Assembly: GCA_003339415.1 (NCBI GenBank) | Contig: PDHQ01000466.1 | Coordinates: forward strand, 1 to 18,160 | From: Ophiocordyceps camponoti-saundersi (nom. inval.) | Taxonomy: Eukaryota; Ascomycota; Sordariomycetes; Hypocreales; Ophiocordycipitaceae | Reading direction: 5' to 3' | Length of the DNA: 18,160 nt | Shown: one piece after another, positions 1 to 9,711 of the stretch | How the letters are laid out: every line of letters starts with the position of its first letter | How positions within the stretch are numbered: the stretch's first letter is position 1 | The notes under the pieces: generated by a model | What the model saw: the letters and a program-made list of their open reading frames with translations, nothing else | Databases searched by the model: none | Told to the model about the DNA's origin: nothing | Position numbers and translations under genes: made by a program

Positions 1-1325
1 ATAGGTAAAGTCCCTACCTTTATTTTGTGAAGTACTATACCCGTGTGCAGTGGTTAGATTACATAATTTGAAAGTGGGTTTTTGGTCGGCTGAGGTCGGA
101 CCTGATGGTCAGCTTGACATAGTACTCCACGAACATGACCATCCATGTCGCGCATCGATCCCATTTTTTTTCCCCACAAGATCATTGATAAAGACCCCTG
201 CAAGCAAGAAATGTTCCTTTCAATATATTCCCTTGCTTCCTTGATTTTCCACCTTTCCCCCCTCCCCTTGCTTTGGCGAAGCAGAGAGAAAGAAGAAGAG
301 GGAGAAAAAAATCAACTCCAAATCCGGATACGAAAGGCTACGGATACGGCGAACAGAGATGCATCGTCTTCCCATCCTCCTGCTAGACCTGGCAAGTGAC
401 TCCGGGTTCCTGCACGGCAACGGATGCAGATGGTGTCACTTGTCACCCCCTGCCGGTCCCCTTTTCCCCTTTCCCGGGTCCCCTGTTCGCGACCGGGCGG
501 GTCATAGCTTTTCAGGGGCTCTGCTTCTCTGATTGGTCGAAGGGGAATAAGCTAGAAAGCTAGTACGTCACACACACACACGCAACGGCACATACCAAGT
601 AACTATGTACCTACACCTGAATTTGAAGCCTGAAGATTTTCAGGTACGAATCGTGTTATGTAATCCTAGCCTTAAATGACGCCGCGCCTGATTAGAAGAA
701 GAATCGAAAGACACGACGCGTTCAAGTCCAGCATGGAAATAAGGGCTCGATAAAGCATGTGCATTTCATCTCCGTCAAGCCCGGATTACACATAAAGTAA
801 TCAAAAAAAAAAGAAAAACCATATCCTTCCATATCTCCATCAAAGACCCATCTATGAGATGCATGATAATGACCTGAGACAAAGAAAAAAAAAGAATCCA
901 CTCCGGCAACGGAGCTGAAGCGATAGAGAGAAAGAGAAAGAGAAATGAAGAAAGGAAAGAAGTGACTAGAGTAGAGTCCATCCCCCATCATCTGATACAT
1001 CGCCGGCGTCCCGTTGGCCGATGAATCTCATTCCCCTCTCGTAGTCCCACGTGAGGAGGGGAAAGAAAAGAGCCGGTCGACACGGCACGAGACTTGCGCT
1101 TTTTTAGCTTCGTTCGTCGCGCTCCGCCCTCCTTCCCCTTACCCTCGGCTTCAGCCGCACGCTCAGCCGTCCTCCTCCTACCCATCGAAGCGTCCAGATC
1201 GACTTTAAAAACCCCGCAAACACTCCAGGCGCATGCATCTCCATCATCGATCGACAGACACGGGAAGGAGAAAAAGAGATGAAGAAGAAAGAAAAAAAAA
1301 GAAAGGAAAGGGGAAAAAAAAGAAA
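1..1325. other. Intergenic DNA, no gene seen
   Basis: I find no open frame here with recognisable protein content. The longest frames are low-complexity Ser/Phe/Lys strings caused by purine- and pyrimidine-rich tracts, for example at 800-970 and 1260-1325. A short CA repeat lies near 571-581 and an inverted CCAAT box (attgg) near 533. The right end is the 3' flank of the minus-strand ATPase gene and should hold its 3' UTR. Confidence 0.6.
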
Positions 1326-3005
1326 CTACATCGAATCCTCCATCTGTCGACTTCGTGTCTTGGACCAACTGTCCCTGTCTTGCTTACCGCCCTTACTCTC
1401 GAGACCCATGCCGCGCTCGACCCATTCCCGACTCTCCATCTGGCTTAGCCGACTCAGGGCACGCGCAAAAGCAAATGCCTCCTCCTCGCCCGCGAACAGG
1501 TTCGAGTTCTTGAGCTGCTCCGCGCTGAGCTCGACGTCCTCCATGATGCTGCCGACGGCGTTCGCGCCGCCCTCCGTCGTCGCGGACGTCGTCGCGGCGC
1601 TGCTGGTGTTGGTCGTCGTCGCTCCCGTGGCGTGAGCGTTGTTGGCCGCCCGCAGGCTGTCGGCCATCTCGTCGCGCGAGACGAAGAGTTCCGTCAGGGG
1701 CTTCTCCGTCGTCAGCACCAGCTTCGCGTTACCCTCGTAGACGGCGTCGATGAAGGTGATGAAGCGTCGGGCCAGGTCGCGCTCGCGGATCGTCATGCCC
1801 GGCACGTCCGTCACGACAAAGGCGTCGTAGCACCGTACCAGCTCCAGGTAGTCGGCCGCCGACTTGGGTTGTCCGATGAGCTCGCCAAAGGTGAACCAGG
1901 CGCAGCGGCCGCTGACGCGCGGCACGTAGATGTCGCGCCCCCACACCCTTTGCGTCTCCGGGTGCGGCTCCAAGGTCTCCGGGTCGCCGAGGAAGCGGAA
2001 CCACTTCTCGGCGTGCGAGTTGGCGTGGCTGTCGAGCGGAGTGTGGTAGACGCCCGACGGGGGACGGGGTATCTTGCGGTAGTCGGTAGGAGAGTCGAGG
2101 TTGATGACGTGCAGCCTGCTCTTGAGCAGCGTTATGGCCGGCACAAACGACTCCCTCTGCACGCCGTTCTTGTAGAGGTCATCCGGCGGTCGGTTCGACG
2201 TCGTCACCAGCACGACGCCGTGCGACATGAGCGACTCGAGTAACCTCCTCAGAATCATGGCGTCCGCCACATCCGTGCACTGAAACTCGTCGAAGCACAA
2301 GACGCCGGCCTGGGCGGCCACGTCCGCCGCGACAAAGGGCAGGGCGTCGACGTCGGCGCCGTGCTCCATCTTGAAGCGGTGCAGTCTCCGATGGACGTCC
2401 TGCATGAAGTTGTGAAAGTGGATGCGCGTCTTGGTCTCCACCGTCGACGGAAGCGTGTCGTAGAAGAGGTCCATCAGCATCGTCTTGCCGCTGCCGACGT
2501 CGCCGTAGAGGTACAGGCCGCGCGGGAGGCCGACGGGGATGGGGCCGATGCCGGTGGGCGTCGTCGTCGCGGCTCTTCCGAATAGCGTTGATAGCATCGA
2601 CGGGAGGGACGGTGATTTTTTGGGACTTGGTCGTGTCATAGGCGGAGGATGATAGTCGCGTAGTTCATTGTAGAGATGTTCGAGGCTCTGGATGATGCCT
2701 GATCACAGGTTTGTAAGTTCTTTCTCCTCTTCCCTTCACTTTCTTTCTTCCGCCCGTCTATCCCAGAAGAACAAACACAAAAACTCACCCCTCTGATGCT
2801 CATCATTGCGAAGCACACCAGCGTCCACCCTCCGATCATACTCCGCCAAAGGCCCAGACAGCGCCGCGACACTCGCAAGACACCTCACCGCCGAGAAGAG
2901 CGCAAGTACCCGCGAAGAAGCCAGCGACGGCCTCGGCGACGACGACGACGACGACGACGAGCGGAGACACCACCGCCGCAAGGGCGGCGCAAAAGTCTGT
3001 AACAT
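1326..3005 (-). CDS. AFG1: AFG1/LACE1-type mitochondrial AAA+ ATPase, two exons
   Basis: Exon 1 is 3005-2789 and exon 2 is 2698-1326. The 90-base intron (2788-2699) has a GTGAGT donor and a GATCAG acceptor. Splicing restores the family motif DEHQRG-IIQSLEHLYNELRDY and gives 529 residues, close to yeast Afg1. The first 50 residues are Arg- and Ser-rich without acids (MLQTFAPPLRRW), as in a mitochondrial presequence. Next come the AFG1 signature GPLAEYDRRV, Walker A GDVGSGKT (about 138-145), Walker B VLCFDEFQ (about 205-212), the sensor TTSNRPP (about 239-245) and the C-terminal block EEEAFAFARALSRLSQMES. From family knowledge, AFG1 is an inner-membrane ATPase that helps degrade surplus respiratory-chain subunits. 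An Ala/Thr-rich insert lies before the C-terminal block, and a TCG repeat encodes eight serines in the presequence. No key residue is missing. Confidence 0.95.
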
Positions 3006-3585
3006 GATTTGAAAGAGGGGCGTTTTCTTTTTTAATTCGTTTTTGCGCGCGGTAGCGGGGGAGGGGGTGAAAAAAGAGGGCGCTTAATTTCAGAAACCGT
3101 GCTTCTTCTTCATCGTCATGCGCCTCCCCTTGCTGGGGGCTGTCGATTGCTTTCTTTGCTTTTCTTCGATACCTTTATTTTGGTAATCTCGTGATCGGAA
3201 AAGGAAGAGGGCGGTCGTGGGATGGTGGCCCCGAGACCGGACCCATCCGCTGGAATGGCCCACCCGTGATCAGCCCGAAGATTCGGAGGCGAAGATGGAC
3301 CGGGGTTCTAGCGGCCGGCGTGTGGCGGGGATACACGTGGCAGCCTTGAGGCTGCAAAGAGTGGGGCGAGGCGGCTGCCATCTGGATCATGGATGAATAT
3401 TGAGTGCCTACCCTACGAGCGATTCCTCTTCGTCTCACCAGCATGAGGCAAAGAGTATGTAAGTAGAAGAAGCCATCTTGAGAATTGACTAACAGAAAAC
3501 ATGTCCGCTGAATTAAATTAATATCCAAATGCCTCTCCTCTCTCTTCACCTCCTCCATTAACACACCACCCCTCCTCTCTACCCC
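3006..3585. other. Intergenic: ATPase promoter and 3' flank of the cupredoxin gene
   Basis: This spacer lies between two minus-strand genes, so it should hold the AFG1 promoter (left part) and the 3' UTR of the cupredoxin-like gene (right part). The minus-strand frame at 3564-3175 resembles no family I know, and I treat it as chance. I see no RNA gene. Confidence 0.5.
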
Positions 3586-4236
3586 TCACCACAGCACAGC
3601 CATGACAGCCACACCTCCGGCCACCGCCATGGCCAACACGGGCACGGCGGCAGCCGAGGCGGCGGCTTTGGCGGTACCGTCCTGATTCCGCTGGTTGCTG
3701 GACTGGTTGTCATCAGCCAGGTCGCCTCCGTACGAGGAACCGGAGGGGGAGACGGCGCGGGACAGCGTCTTGGCCAGGTTACGGTACTTGTCGAGCGTCT
3801 TGTCGCCGTTGGGGTTAATGATGCCCACCATGCCGTGGGGGCACTCGTCGTCTTGAGAGGAGAAGAAGGGCATGGGATCTGCTGAGTTGACGGTGACGCG
3901 GAAGACTTGTTTCTAGATATTTCAACGAGCATTAGATAACAAAACATCAGCACATATCAGTCATAAACGTACCGCCTCGCCGCCTCCTTGTACGGGCATG
4001 AAGCCGGAGAAGAAGCCGCTGCCCAATGCCATGGGCGTACAAGGGTTCTCGAACACGCCGGCGACGACGCTGTGGTTCTGCGCCTGGAAGTGGAACTCGA
4101 TCGTGTCGCCCTGCTTGGCGGTGACGGTGTCCGGGCTGAAGACGTTGGAGCTGGTGGCCGTCACGCGAATCGTCTCCGCCTTTGCCGCCCAGGCCACGGC
4201 CGAGGCCAAGAGGCAATTTCTGATGAAGGAAGGCAT
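3586..4236 (-). CDS. Secreted cupredoxin-like protein, probably GPI-anchored, two exons
   Basis: Exon 1 is 4236-3973 and exon 2 is 3912-3586. The 60-base phase-0 intron has a GTACGT donor and a CTAG acceptor. The product has 196 residues. I chose the ATG at 4236 because it begins a clean signal peptide (MPSFIRNCLLASAVAWAAKA); an in-frame ATG 31 codons upstream only adds a Ser-rich leader. Residues 21-120 match the fungal extracellular cupredoxin family: VFSPDTVTAKQGDTIEFHF, NHSVV (His55), NPCTP (Cys66), GSGFFSGFMPV and CPHGMVGIIN. The tail is Ser/Asn-rich and ends in a hydrophobic stretch (about 168-196), as expected for a GPI signal. The family usually has WFYC-x4-HC-x2-GM in the copper loop. 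Here the matching residues read PFFS-x4-EC-x2-GM, so the copper Cys is Ser106 and the His is Glu111. Type 1 copper binding is therefore doubtful (inference). Cys66 and Cys112 could still form the structural disulfide. Confidence 0.9.
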
Positions 4237-5330
4237 GTTTCTGGTAGAGGAGTTCGTGTCGTGGGAGGAGGATGACGATGATGATGATGATGTTTGGGCT
4301 AAGTGATGCAAGTGTAGACAATAATTCACCTCGTAAATACCGTTCCGTTTCGTTCCATGAACCTGGTTCTTCCATTGCCTTTTTATTTTTCTTCCCTCCT
4401 ACAAGGGAGGGTAAGGGGTTAAGAAACAAGAAAGAGGACATGACGCAGTGAGACAGGGCTATATCATCCCTGGATGGAATATCATGGTAGTGAGGTCTGA
4501 GCCAGCCACCTCCCCCCAAACACACAGGCTAACCGTCCGCCTCAATCAGGGCTTCGCAAGTCACGCATAATTTCGAGGGCGAAAAGGAAATTCGTTTTTC
4601 CTTTCCACTGGTGCCTACTAGACCCTGTCCTCCCTTTTTCGACGTCCTCCTATCTACTGTGGCCTGTCTGTTGTTTTTCCCTCCCTTTCCCTCCCCCTCT
4701 CTCTCTCTCTCCTGCCTTGGCCGTATCAAGTTGAGCATCAGCCCCAGGTAAGGGAGACGTAATCCAATCACCTCCCTTGGGAGACCATCGAAGACTTGGC
4801 TAGCCTAGTACTTAAAAGGAATATGAATGAATGACTGAAAATGAGTAAGAAGCATTGAAATAAGATGTGAGGGAAAAAAAGGGGGAGGCGGGGGTGGTTA
4901 CGTTGAGGCACCAGCTAGACATTACGATGGGCTCTTCGTTTTTACACCCACATGAGAGGGCGCCCCATGCGCAGTCCCGGAACACTGCGTGCCGTACATG
5001 AGCTCACCACCAGCAGTTCGGTTCTACGGCATTTCATTTGGTGCGCTTTCTCACCAAGCTATAGCCGGTCTGCTGACGACGACTCCGGAATGCAAGTTAT
5101 AGGTTGTATCACCACTTCATCTGCCAAGTGTTCAGCAAAAGAAGAGCAGACGGCGTAGGGAGGGGGGGTAAAAGGGGGGGGTGGGGAGTCTTTTGTCCCA
5201 AAGCAAGGTCACATTATACAAGTGTCCCGATCATTTCATTCTCACCTGATCAAAGAGATGGATGGGCTTGACAGTTTTATTTCCTTGGGAAAAGAGGATC
5301 CGTCTTTCAAGGTCAGGTCAAGGAACGGTA

Positions 5331-5344
5331 AGCCGGCGCCGGCT
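5331..5344. repeat. Perfect 14-base GC-rich palindrome
   Basis: The sequence AGCCGGCGCCGGCT equals its own reverse complement. It could be a dimeric protein-binding site or could extrude as a hairpin, but nothing nearby assigns a role. Confidence 0.7.
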
Positions 5345-5642
5345 GCTGCCTGAGACCTCTCGCCGAAGTTCATACCGACGATGTTGCAGTGTCATCGAGA
5401 TGGTGGGCGTATGTATGCACGTCTGTAGGCTCGCAAAGAGGAAAGACGGCGGTGGCGGCTCTGCGAAGGGGAGTGTGTAGTAAGGGGTGGTGGGAGTGTG
5501 GGAGAAGCAAGCGTATCAGAGAGAGGAGGGAGAGGATAAAAGGGGGGGGGGGGATGCTACGAGACGATATTGTATGTATGTGTGCAATGCATCTCTAGGC
5601 CCTCTTTTAAACCAGTAAAACGGGCTCAACATATGAGACGGT

Positions 5643-5648
<6 letters not shown>

Positions 5649-5679
<31 letters not shown>
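5649..5679. repeat. GA dinucleotide microsatellite, about 15 units
   Basis: An uninterrupted run of alternating G and A lies in the intergenic region. It is a simple-sequence repeat and probably variable in length between isolates. Confidence 0.95.
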
Positions 5680-5682
<3 letters not shown>

Positions 5683-6339
5683 GGGCCGCGTAATGGTGAT
5701 TGGGGGGGATTCCATCAGCTCCATTGGCTAATGAAGAAAGAAAGAAAGAAAAGTGAGTGGCGTCTGAAAGCAGGCGAGCAAATCAAGTTGCAAAGACTGA
5801 TGAAAATTTATCTCCGTCTCTCCGTCTCTCCTCTCCTCTCCAATGGCATGTCAACGGTCACGACGTCGGCGTCCTATCATGAATAAGAATGGCACGCAGG
5901 CACGTTTGTTTCGCTGCCGAGGATCCAGCTTCGACGGGATGCGACCGACCGAGCCGAGGAGGTAAAGTGACGGACGGAATGGAATGGATGGACGGTGGCT
6001 GCTGACCAAGAAAGAAGAGCAAAGAAAGGAGATAAATAGATCAAATAGGGGGTGGAAGAGAAGAGGGAATATTCCGTTCATACGTGGACGTATGTATGTA
6101 TATATAGCTGATGAAGGAGGAGAAGGAGGATGAGGAGGAAGAGGAGACTTCTTTGTCGAGGGTTGGTTGTAGGTAGTAGGTAAAGGTAAGGGGTGAGGGA
6201 GAGGAATCTTTGGACGACGGCATCCACGACGTGTCATTGTCGGCCGAAAGAGCCGGGCGAGCGGCTAAAAAGACGGATTTATTCCGTTCCGTTCCGTTCT
6301 TCTTCTCCTTCTACCCCTTCTCTATGATCTCGCAACAGT

Positions 6340-6680
6340 CAAGGCAGATATCGACATACACACATACATACATACCTACATACGGCGACAAGGGGTGAAC
6401 GAGGATTCGAATACATAGAAGCGGGCGTAAATACCGACCCGGAACACACACACACACACACACACGTCTTCGACCATTCTTTTATAGTCGGAGAATGGCT
6501 CCTCCTTCAGGAAGCCAAGTCCGAATAGAACCAGCTTACGTACATACAGACATACCTGCCTATGCCTACTACCTACCTACACCTACCCGCCTACCCGCCT
6601 ATAAAAGCGGCACGGGAAAATCCCGAGAAAAGGTTACCACCACCTACCCACCTACCTACCTATATCGGCCACCTACCCCA
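6340..6680 (+). promoter_or_regulatory. Cluster of TACC/TACA repeats with a TATA-like box
   Basis: Degenerate TACATACA, TACCTACC and CCGCCTA repeats fill this stretch. A TATAAAAG box lies at 6600-6607. Such clusters are common in promoters of hypocrealean fungi. The nearest downstream plus-strand gene is the bZIP factor, more than 2 kb away, so the link is an inference. The sequence could equally serve an unannotated non-coding transcript. Confidence 0.3.
6444..6465. repeat. AC dinucleotide microsatellite, 11 units
   Basis: A perfect alternating AC run lies in intergenic DNA. Confidence 0.95.
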
Positions 6681-7600
6681 GACTATAGCAGGCTACAGCC
6701 TAGCTTGGCCAGGTATCTTAGCTTACCTCTCTCTCTCTCTCCAACGCGCCAGGGGGGGGGGGGGTGCCAGGCAGCAGGGAATATGCCTTTCGGCGCCTCG
6801 GAACCGAAATATCCCAAGAGAAAGGGAAAGGAAAAAAAAAACAGGGACCAATCAGCTACGATGATTAGCCCGCCCACCTTTTTACCCTTTGCATCGCTTG
6901 GGAAACAGGCCAGAGCTGAAAGAGACCAGGGGGGGGGGGGGAGAGCATGAATGGGGGGGATGCGCTTTACACGCTTTACAGGGGTTGTTGTATGCATGTA
7001 GGTAGGTAGGAAGGTAGGCTATTCCGATTTCCCCCCCCTTCTTTTCTTCCTTTCTTCTTTCTTTTTTTCTCGTTTAATTCGGGATTCCATGGTAGATTTC
7101 TTTGGTCGTTGGATTCTAGAAAAGAAACGTTGATTATCTTGTGCATACCTAGGCAGGCATGTATGGATCCGTAATCCCGGCCGGTTTTCGGAGCCGGTGT
7201 TGAGAAGAAACGGCAGTCTTCCGCTTCTTACCTGGTACAGATGGGAAGATGGAGAAACGAGGAAGAGAAGAGAAAAATTTTCCCTTTTCTTTTCTTTGCT
7301 AGTCTTTTCGAAAGGAAAAGGAAAGGGGGGAAGAGAGAAAGAGACGGAGAGAGAGAGAGTCGGGAAAGGTCGTCGGTAAAAGCTCAAGCAAGCACAGCCA
7401 CGTCTTTGCACCGCCTCCCTCCCTCCCTCCCCACCCCCCAATTATATCCTCATCATCATCGTCCCATTATAGTATCACTTGCACGTGAGCGTCAAGATCT
7501 TCATCAGATAACAACCTACCTACCTACTGACCTGCATACTCACCCTCTCTTCCCATCCTCCATCCAGTCTCTTCAGCATACATACATAGTAAAAACTATC
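6681..7600. other. Intergenic region, middle part
   Basis: I see no supported gene. Two runs of 13 G lie at 6752-6764 and 6929-6941. Purine-rich strings (7250-7380) and CT-rich strings follow. The long open frame that starts at 7241 is low-complexity and is rejected. Confidence 0.5.
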
Positions 7601-7617
7601 ACCCCCCCCATCCTCGA

Positions 7618-7623
7618 TATAAA
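7618..7623 (+). promoter_or_regulatory. Candidate TATA box (TATAAA) upstream of the bZIP leader
   Basis: TATAAA sits about 90 bases before the first ATG of a CT- and CA-rich leader-like stretch (7640-7707). If it is used, transcription of the bZIP gene would start near 7650-7700, giving a leader of about 1 kb before the bZIP ATG at 8759. This is an inference from sequence only. Confidence 0.3.
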
Positions 7624-7707
7624 CACACACCCCCCCTCCTTTCCCGCCCCAATAACCCTCTCAATACAGTCTACATATATTATACATCCATCCATCCATA
7701 CATCCAG

Positions 7708-7893
7708 ATGCCCTGCTCACCGACCGAACCCGCGCCTCGCCTCGCCTCATCCTCAACCTCAGGCCACTCTCACACACTTTTTCTTCTCATACATATGCGG
7801 AGTGGCCCGTCGATGCCCTCCGACCCGGCCGTATCCCACACTCTTCCGAACCCCTACGACCCAAACCCAGGCCTTCGGTTGGAGGGCTTGTAA
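7708..7893 (+). other. Possible upstream ORF in the bZIP leader (61 codons)
   Basis: This is the first ATG after the candidate TATA box. It opens a 61-residue Pro/Ser-rich frame ending at 7893 with no recognisable domain. If the long leader is real, it would be an upstream ORF that could dampen translation of the bZIP factor. It may also be chance, or be spliced away in part. Confidence 0.2.
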
Positions 7894-8204
7894 AGCTGAA
7901 ATGGGACCAGCACGTGCTACTCCGGCCCTTGCATACGTCACTTTACTGGTAACGGCTTTCTCTCACCCTCTCACTCTCACTCTCTCTCTGTTTCCCTCCC
8001 CCCCCTGTTGTATGCATGCTTCTTGTCCGGCCGTCTTCAGCAAGCCCAGCTTCTGTGTATGTACATACGTGAACCATTCAGTAATTGCATCAACCCTCTC
8101 CCGCTTCTTCTATTTCTCCTTCAACACCGTCTTTTACTCTCCCTCTCTTCTCAATGGTCCCGAATCAAGGTGCCTTCGTCGTCTCGCCGTTGGTATACGG
8201 CCTT

Positions 8205-8258
8205 CCCCCCCCCCCCTCCCCCACCCCCTCCCTCCCCCCCCCCAGCCCCCCCCACCCC

Positions 8259-8294
<36 letters not shown>

Positions 8295-8307
8295 ACCCCC
8301 CCCCTCT

Positions 8308-8341
<34 letters not shown>

Positions 8342-8345
8342 TCTT

Positions 8346-8378
<33 letters not shown>

Positions 8379-8389
8379 TTGCCCCCCCC
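8205..8389. repeat. Long poly-C tract cluster upstream of the bZIP gene
   Basis: Runs of C broken by single A, T or G lie at 8205-8217 (13), 8260-8294 (35), 8309-8339 (31), 8347-8378 (32) and 8382-8389 (8), with shorter runs between. The minus strand is thus almost pure G. Such DNA could form i-motif and G-quadruplex structures. It also produces spurious poly-Pro and poly-Gly frames in all readings. An assembly or sequencing artefact cannot be excluded. Confidence 0.9.
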
Positions 8390-8758
8390 TTACCCTTACA
8401 CCCTCCCCTCACCCCCGTTCCCTACCATACCCTACCTCATCTCATTACCTACATATGAACGTCCGTGCTTGTTGTAATGTACATAGAGCAAAAGCCCGTC
8501 TTGTCCATGATATTCCTTCATGGGTCATCGTCCTCTGCTCATCATAGACCGAGCCTCTTCCTCGTGAAAGTTGTCCCTTTCCTAAGACTTCTATTGCCGT
8601 TTCTTCCCTTTGCAGCCTCCCCCCTTCCCCACGTTGCCTCATCATTCCGTTTCTGCACGTCTTCTTTCGTCGAGAAAAGTGAAATCAGAAGCAACATTTC
8701 AAAGCAACCGAGACGTTCAAGACGCTTCAGATCGAGTCAAAAAGAGCCTGGAGGCTAA
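8390..8758 (+). promoter_or_regulatory. Probable 5' leader or proximal promoter of the bZIP gene
   Basis: This CT-rich stretch runs up to the bZIP ATG. It contains a good acceptor-like sequence (TTCTTCCCTTTGCAG, ending at 8615). Paired with donor-like GTATGT at 8057 or GTAACG at 7949, this would define a leader intron that removes the poly-C tract. No transcript evidence is available. Confidence 0.35.
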
Positions 8759-9711
8759 ATGTCAGCCCCTGCAGTAAGTGACGACGGAACAACCACCCCC
8801 TCTTTAACGCCCGCCCCCCCCTCCCCCCCTCTTCTTTAAACCCCCCCCAGGTGATGACCAGTGACCACTATGTGGCCCTGCCTGACACCTTTTCCTCTTC
8901 TCGTCTTCCTCCTTAACTCCTCCTCTCTTAACCCCCTTGTTCCTGGCAGAAAGACAACTTGGCCCGCATCCGAGACAACCAGAGAAGATCGCGTGCCCGA
9001 CGGAGAGAATATCTCCAAGAACTCGAACAACGACTCCGGGTCTATGAGCTTCAGGGTATCGAGGCCTCGACAGAGGTCCAAATGGCGGCCAGGAGGGTGG
9101 CGGAGGAGAACCGTCAGCTACGGGAACTGCTCAACCGTCACGGCGTCGACGACAACCACATCGCCCTCTACCTACAATCCGGACTCGTCGTCTCTCCCGA
9201 CGGCGGCGGAAGCGGCCCCGTTCAACAAGCTTTCCGCTCCGATCCGGGCTCCACCGTCCCGGCTCTACAGCATGTCATGGTGCCGAGGCCGGTGGCCGGG
9301 CTCGAGCCGGGTCTTGGCGGAGGTCCGTCGTCGTTGCCCGGCCGGACGAGTCGAGAGCCGTCTTCGGCGAGCGGTTCGACTGCCAGCTCGTCTATCTGGT
9401 CGCCCACGCAGCAGCAGCAGCAACCGACGATGTCTTCATACAGCCGACAGCACGTGAATCCCGTCATGAGCTCGGCGCCTTCTCATCATGCTGCTTTCCA
9501 GCCGCCGCCTCCGCCGAACGCCTCCTTTGCCCCTGGCGGACGACAAGACGTCTTTGCCGAGTCTTCGTCGTCGATGCTAAACGATCCGTGCCACGCCATG
9601 GTCCCGACGACGCAGCCGGCTGGCCGTCCGCCTATCGAGCTTCATTATCCTCTGTCGGCCTACCAAGACCCTTCCGGTCAACACTACGGCCATCCAGGCG
9701 GCGGTTGCTAA
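8759..9711 (+). CDS. Fungal bZIP transcription factor, two exons
   Basis: Exon 1 is 8759-8773 (MSAPA) and exon 2 is 8950-9711. The phase-0 intron 8774-8949 has a GTAAGT donor and a GGCAG acceptor. The product has 258 residues. The basic region reads ARIRDNQRRSRARRREY (10-26). It is followed by an amphipathic helix with heptad positions Leu27, Leu34, Gly41, Val48, Val55 and Leu62. The block LQELEQRLRVYELQGIEAS is typical of a fungal bZIP group known to me from many ascomycetes. The rest (83-258) is Ser-, Pro- and Gln-rich with a short Gln run, as in an activation region, and ends with GGGC. It should bind DNA as a dimer in the nucleus; its targets are unknown. The five-codon first exon is inferred: it is the only nearby in-frame ATG with a consensus donor. 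If it is wrong, only the first residues change. The intron contains C runs of 8, 7 and 8. Confidence 0.85.

Larger units (their letters stand above)
4237..6339. other. Long intergenic region, left part (divergent upstream DNA)
   Basis: I see no supportable gene. The region lies upstream of both the minus-strand cupredoxin gene and the plus-strand bZIP gene. It holds a GAT/GAC repeat in the probable cupredoxin leader (about 4271-4292), poly-G runs at 5162-5168, 5174-5181 and 5542-5553, a GA microsatellite and a 14-base palindrome. The short frames here, such as 4952-5158 and 5641-5886, have no recognisable content and follow the repeats. Confidence 0.5.

Noticed and set aside
1632..2243. A 203-codon plus-strand frame inside the ATPase gene
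   Set aside because: It is antisense to conserved AFG1 motifs and has only compositional content.
3175..3564. A 129-codon minus-strand frame between the first two genes
   Set aside because: It covers the expected 3' UTR of the cupredoxin-like gene and the AFG1 promoter, and shows no familiar protein content.
7241..8458. A 405-codon plus-strand open frame
   Set aside because: It has no recognisable domain. Its last third is poly-Pro produced by the C tract, and the rest is low-complexity sequence across promoter-like DNA. All three frames stay open through the poly-C block for the same reason.
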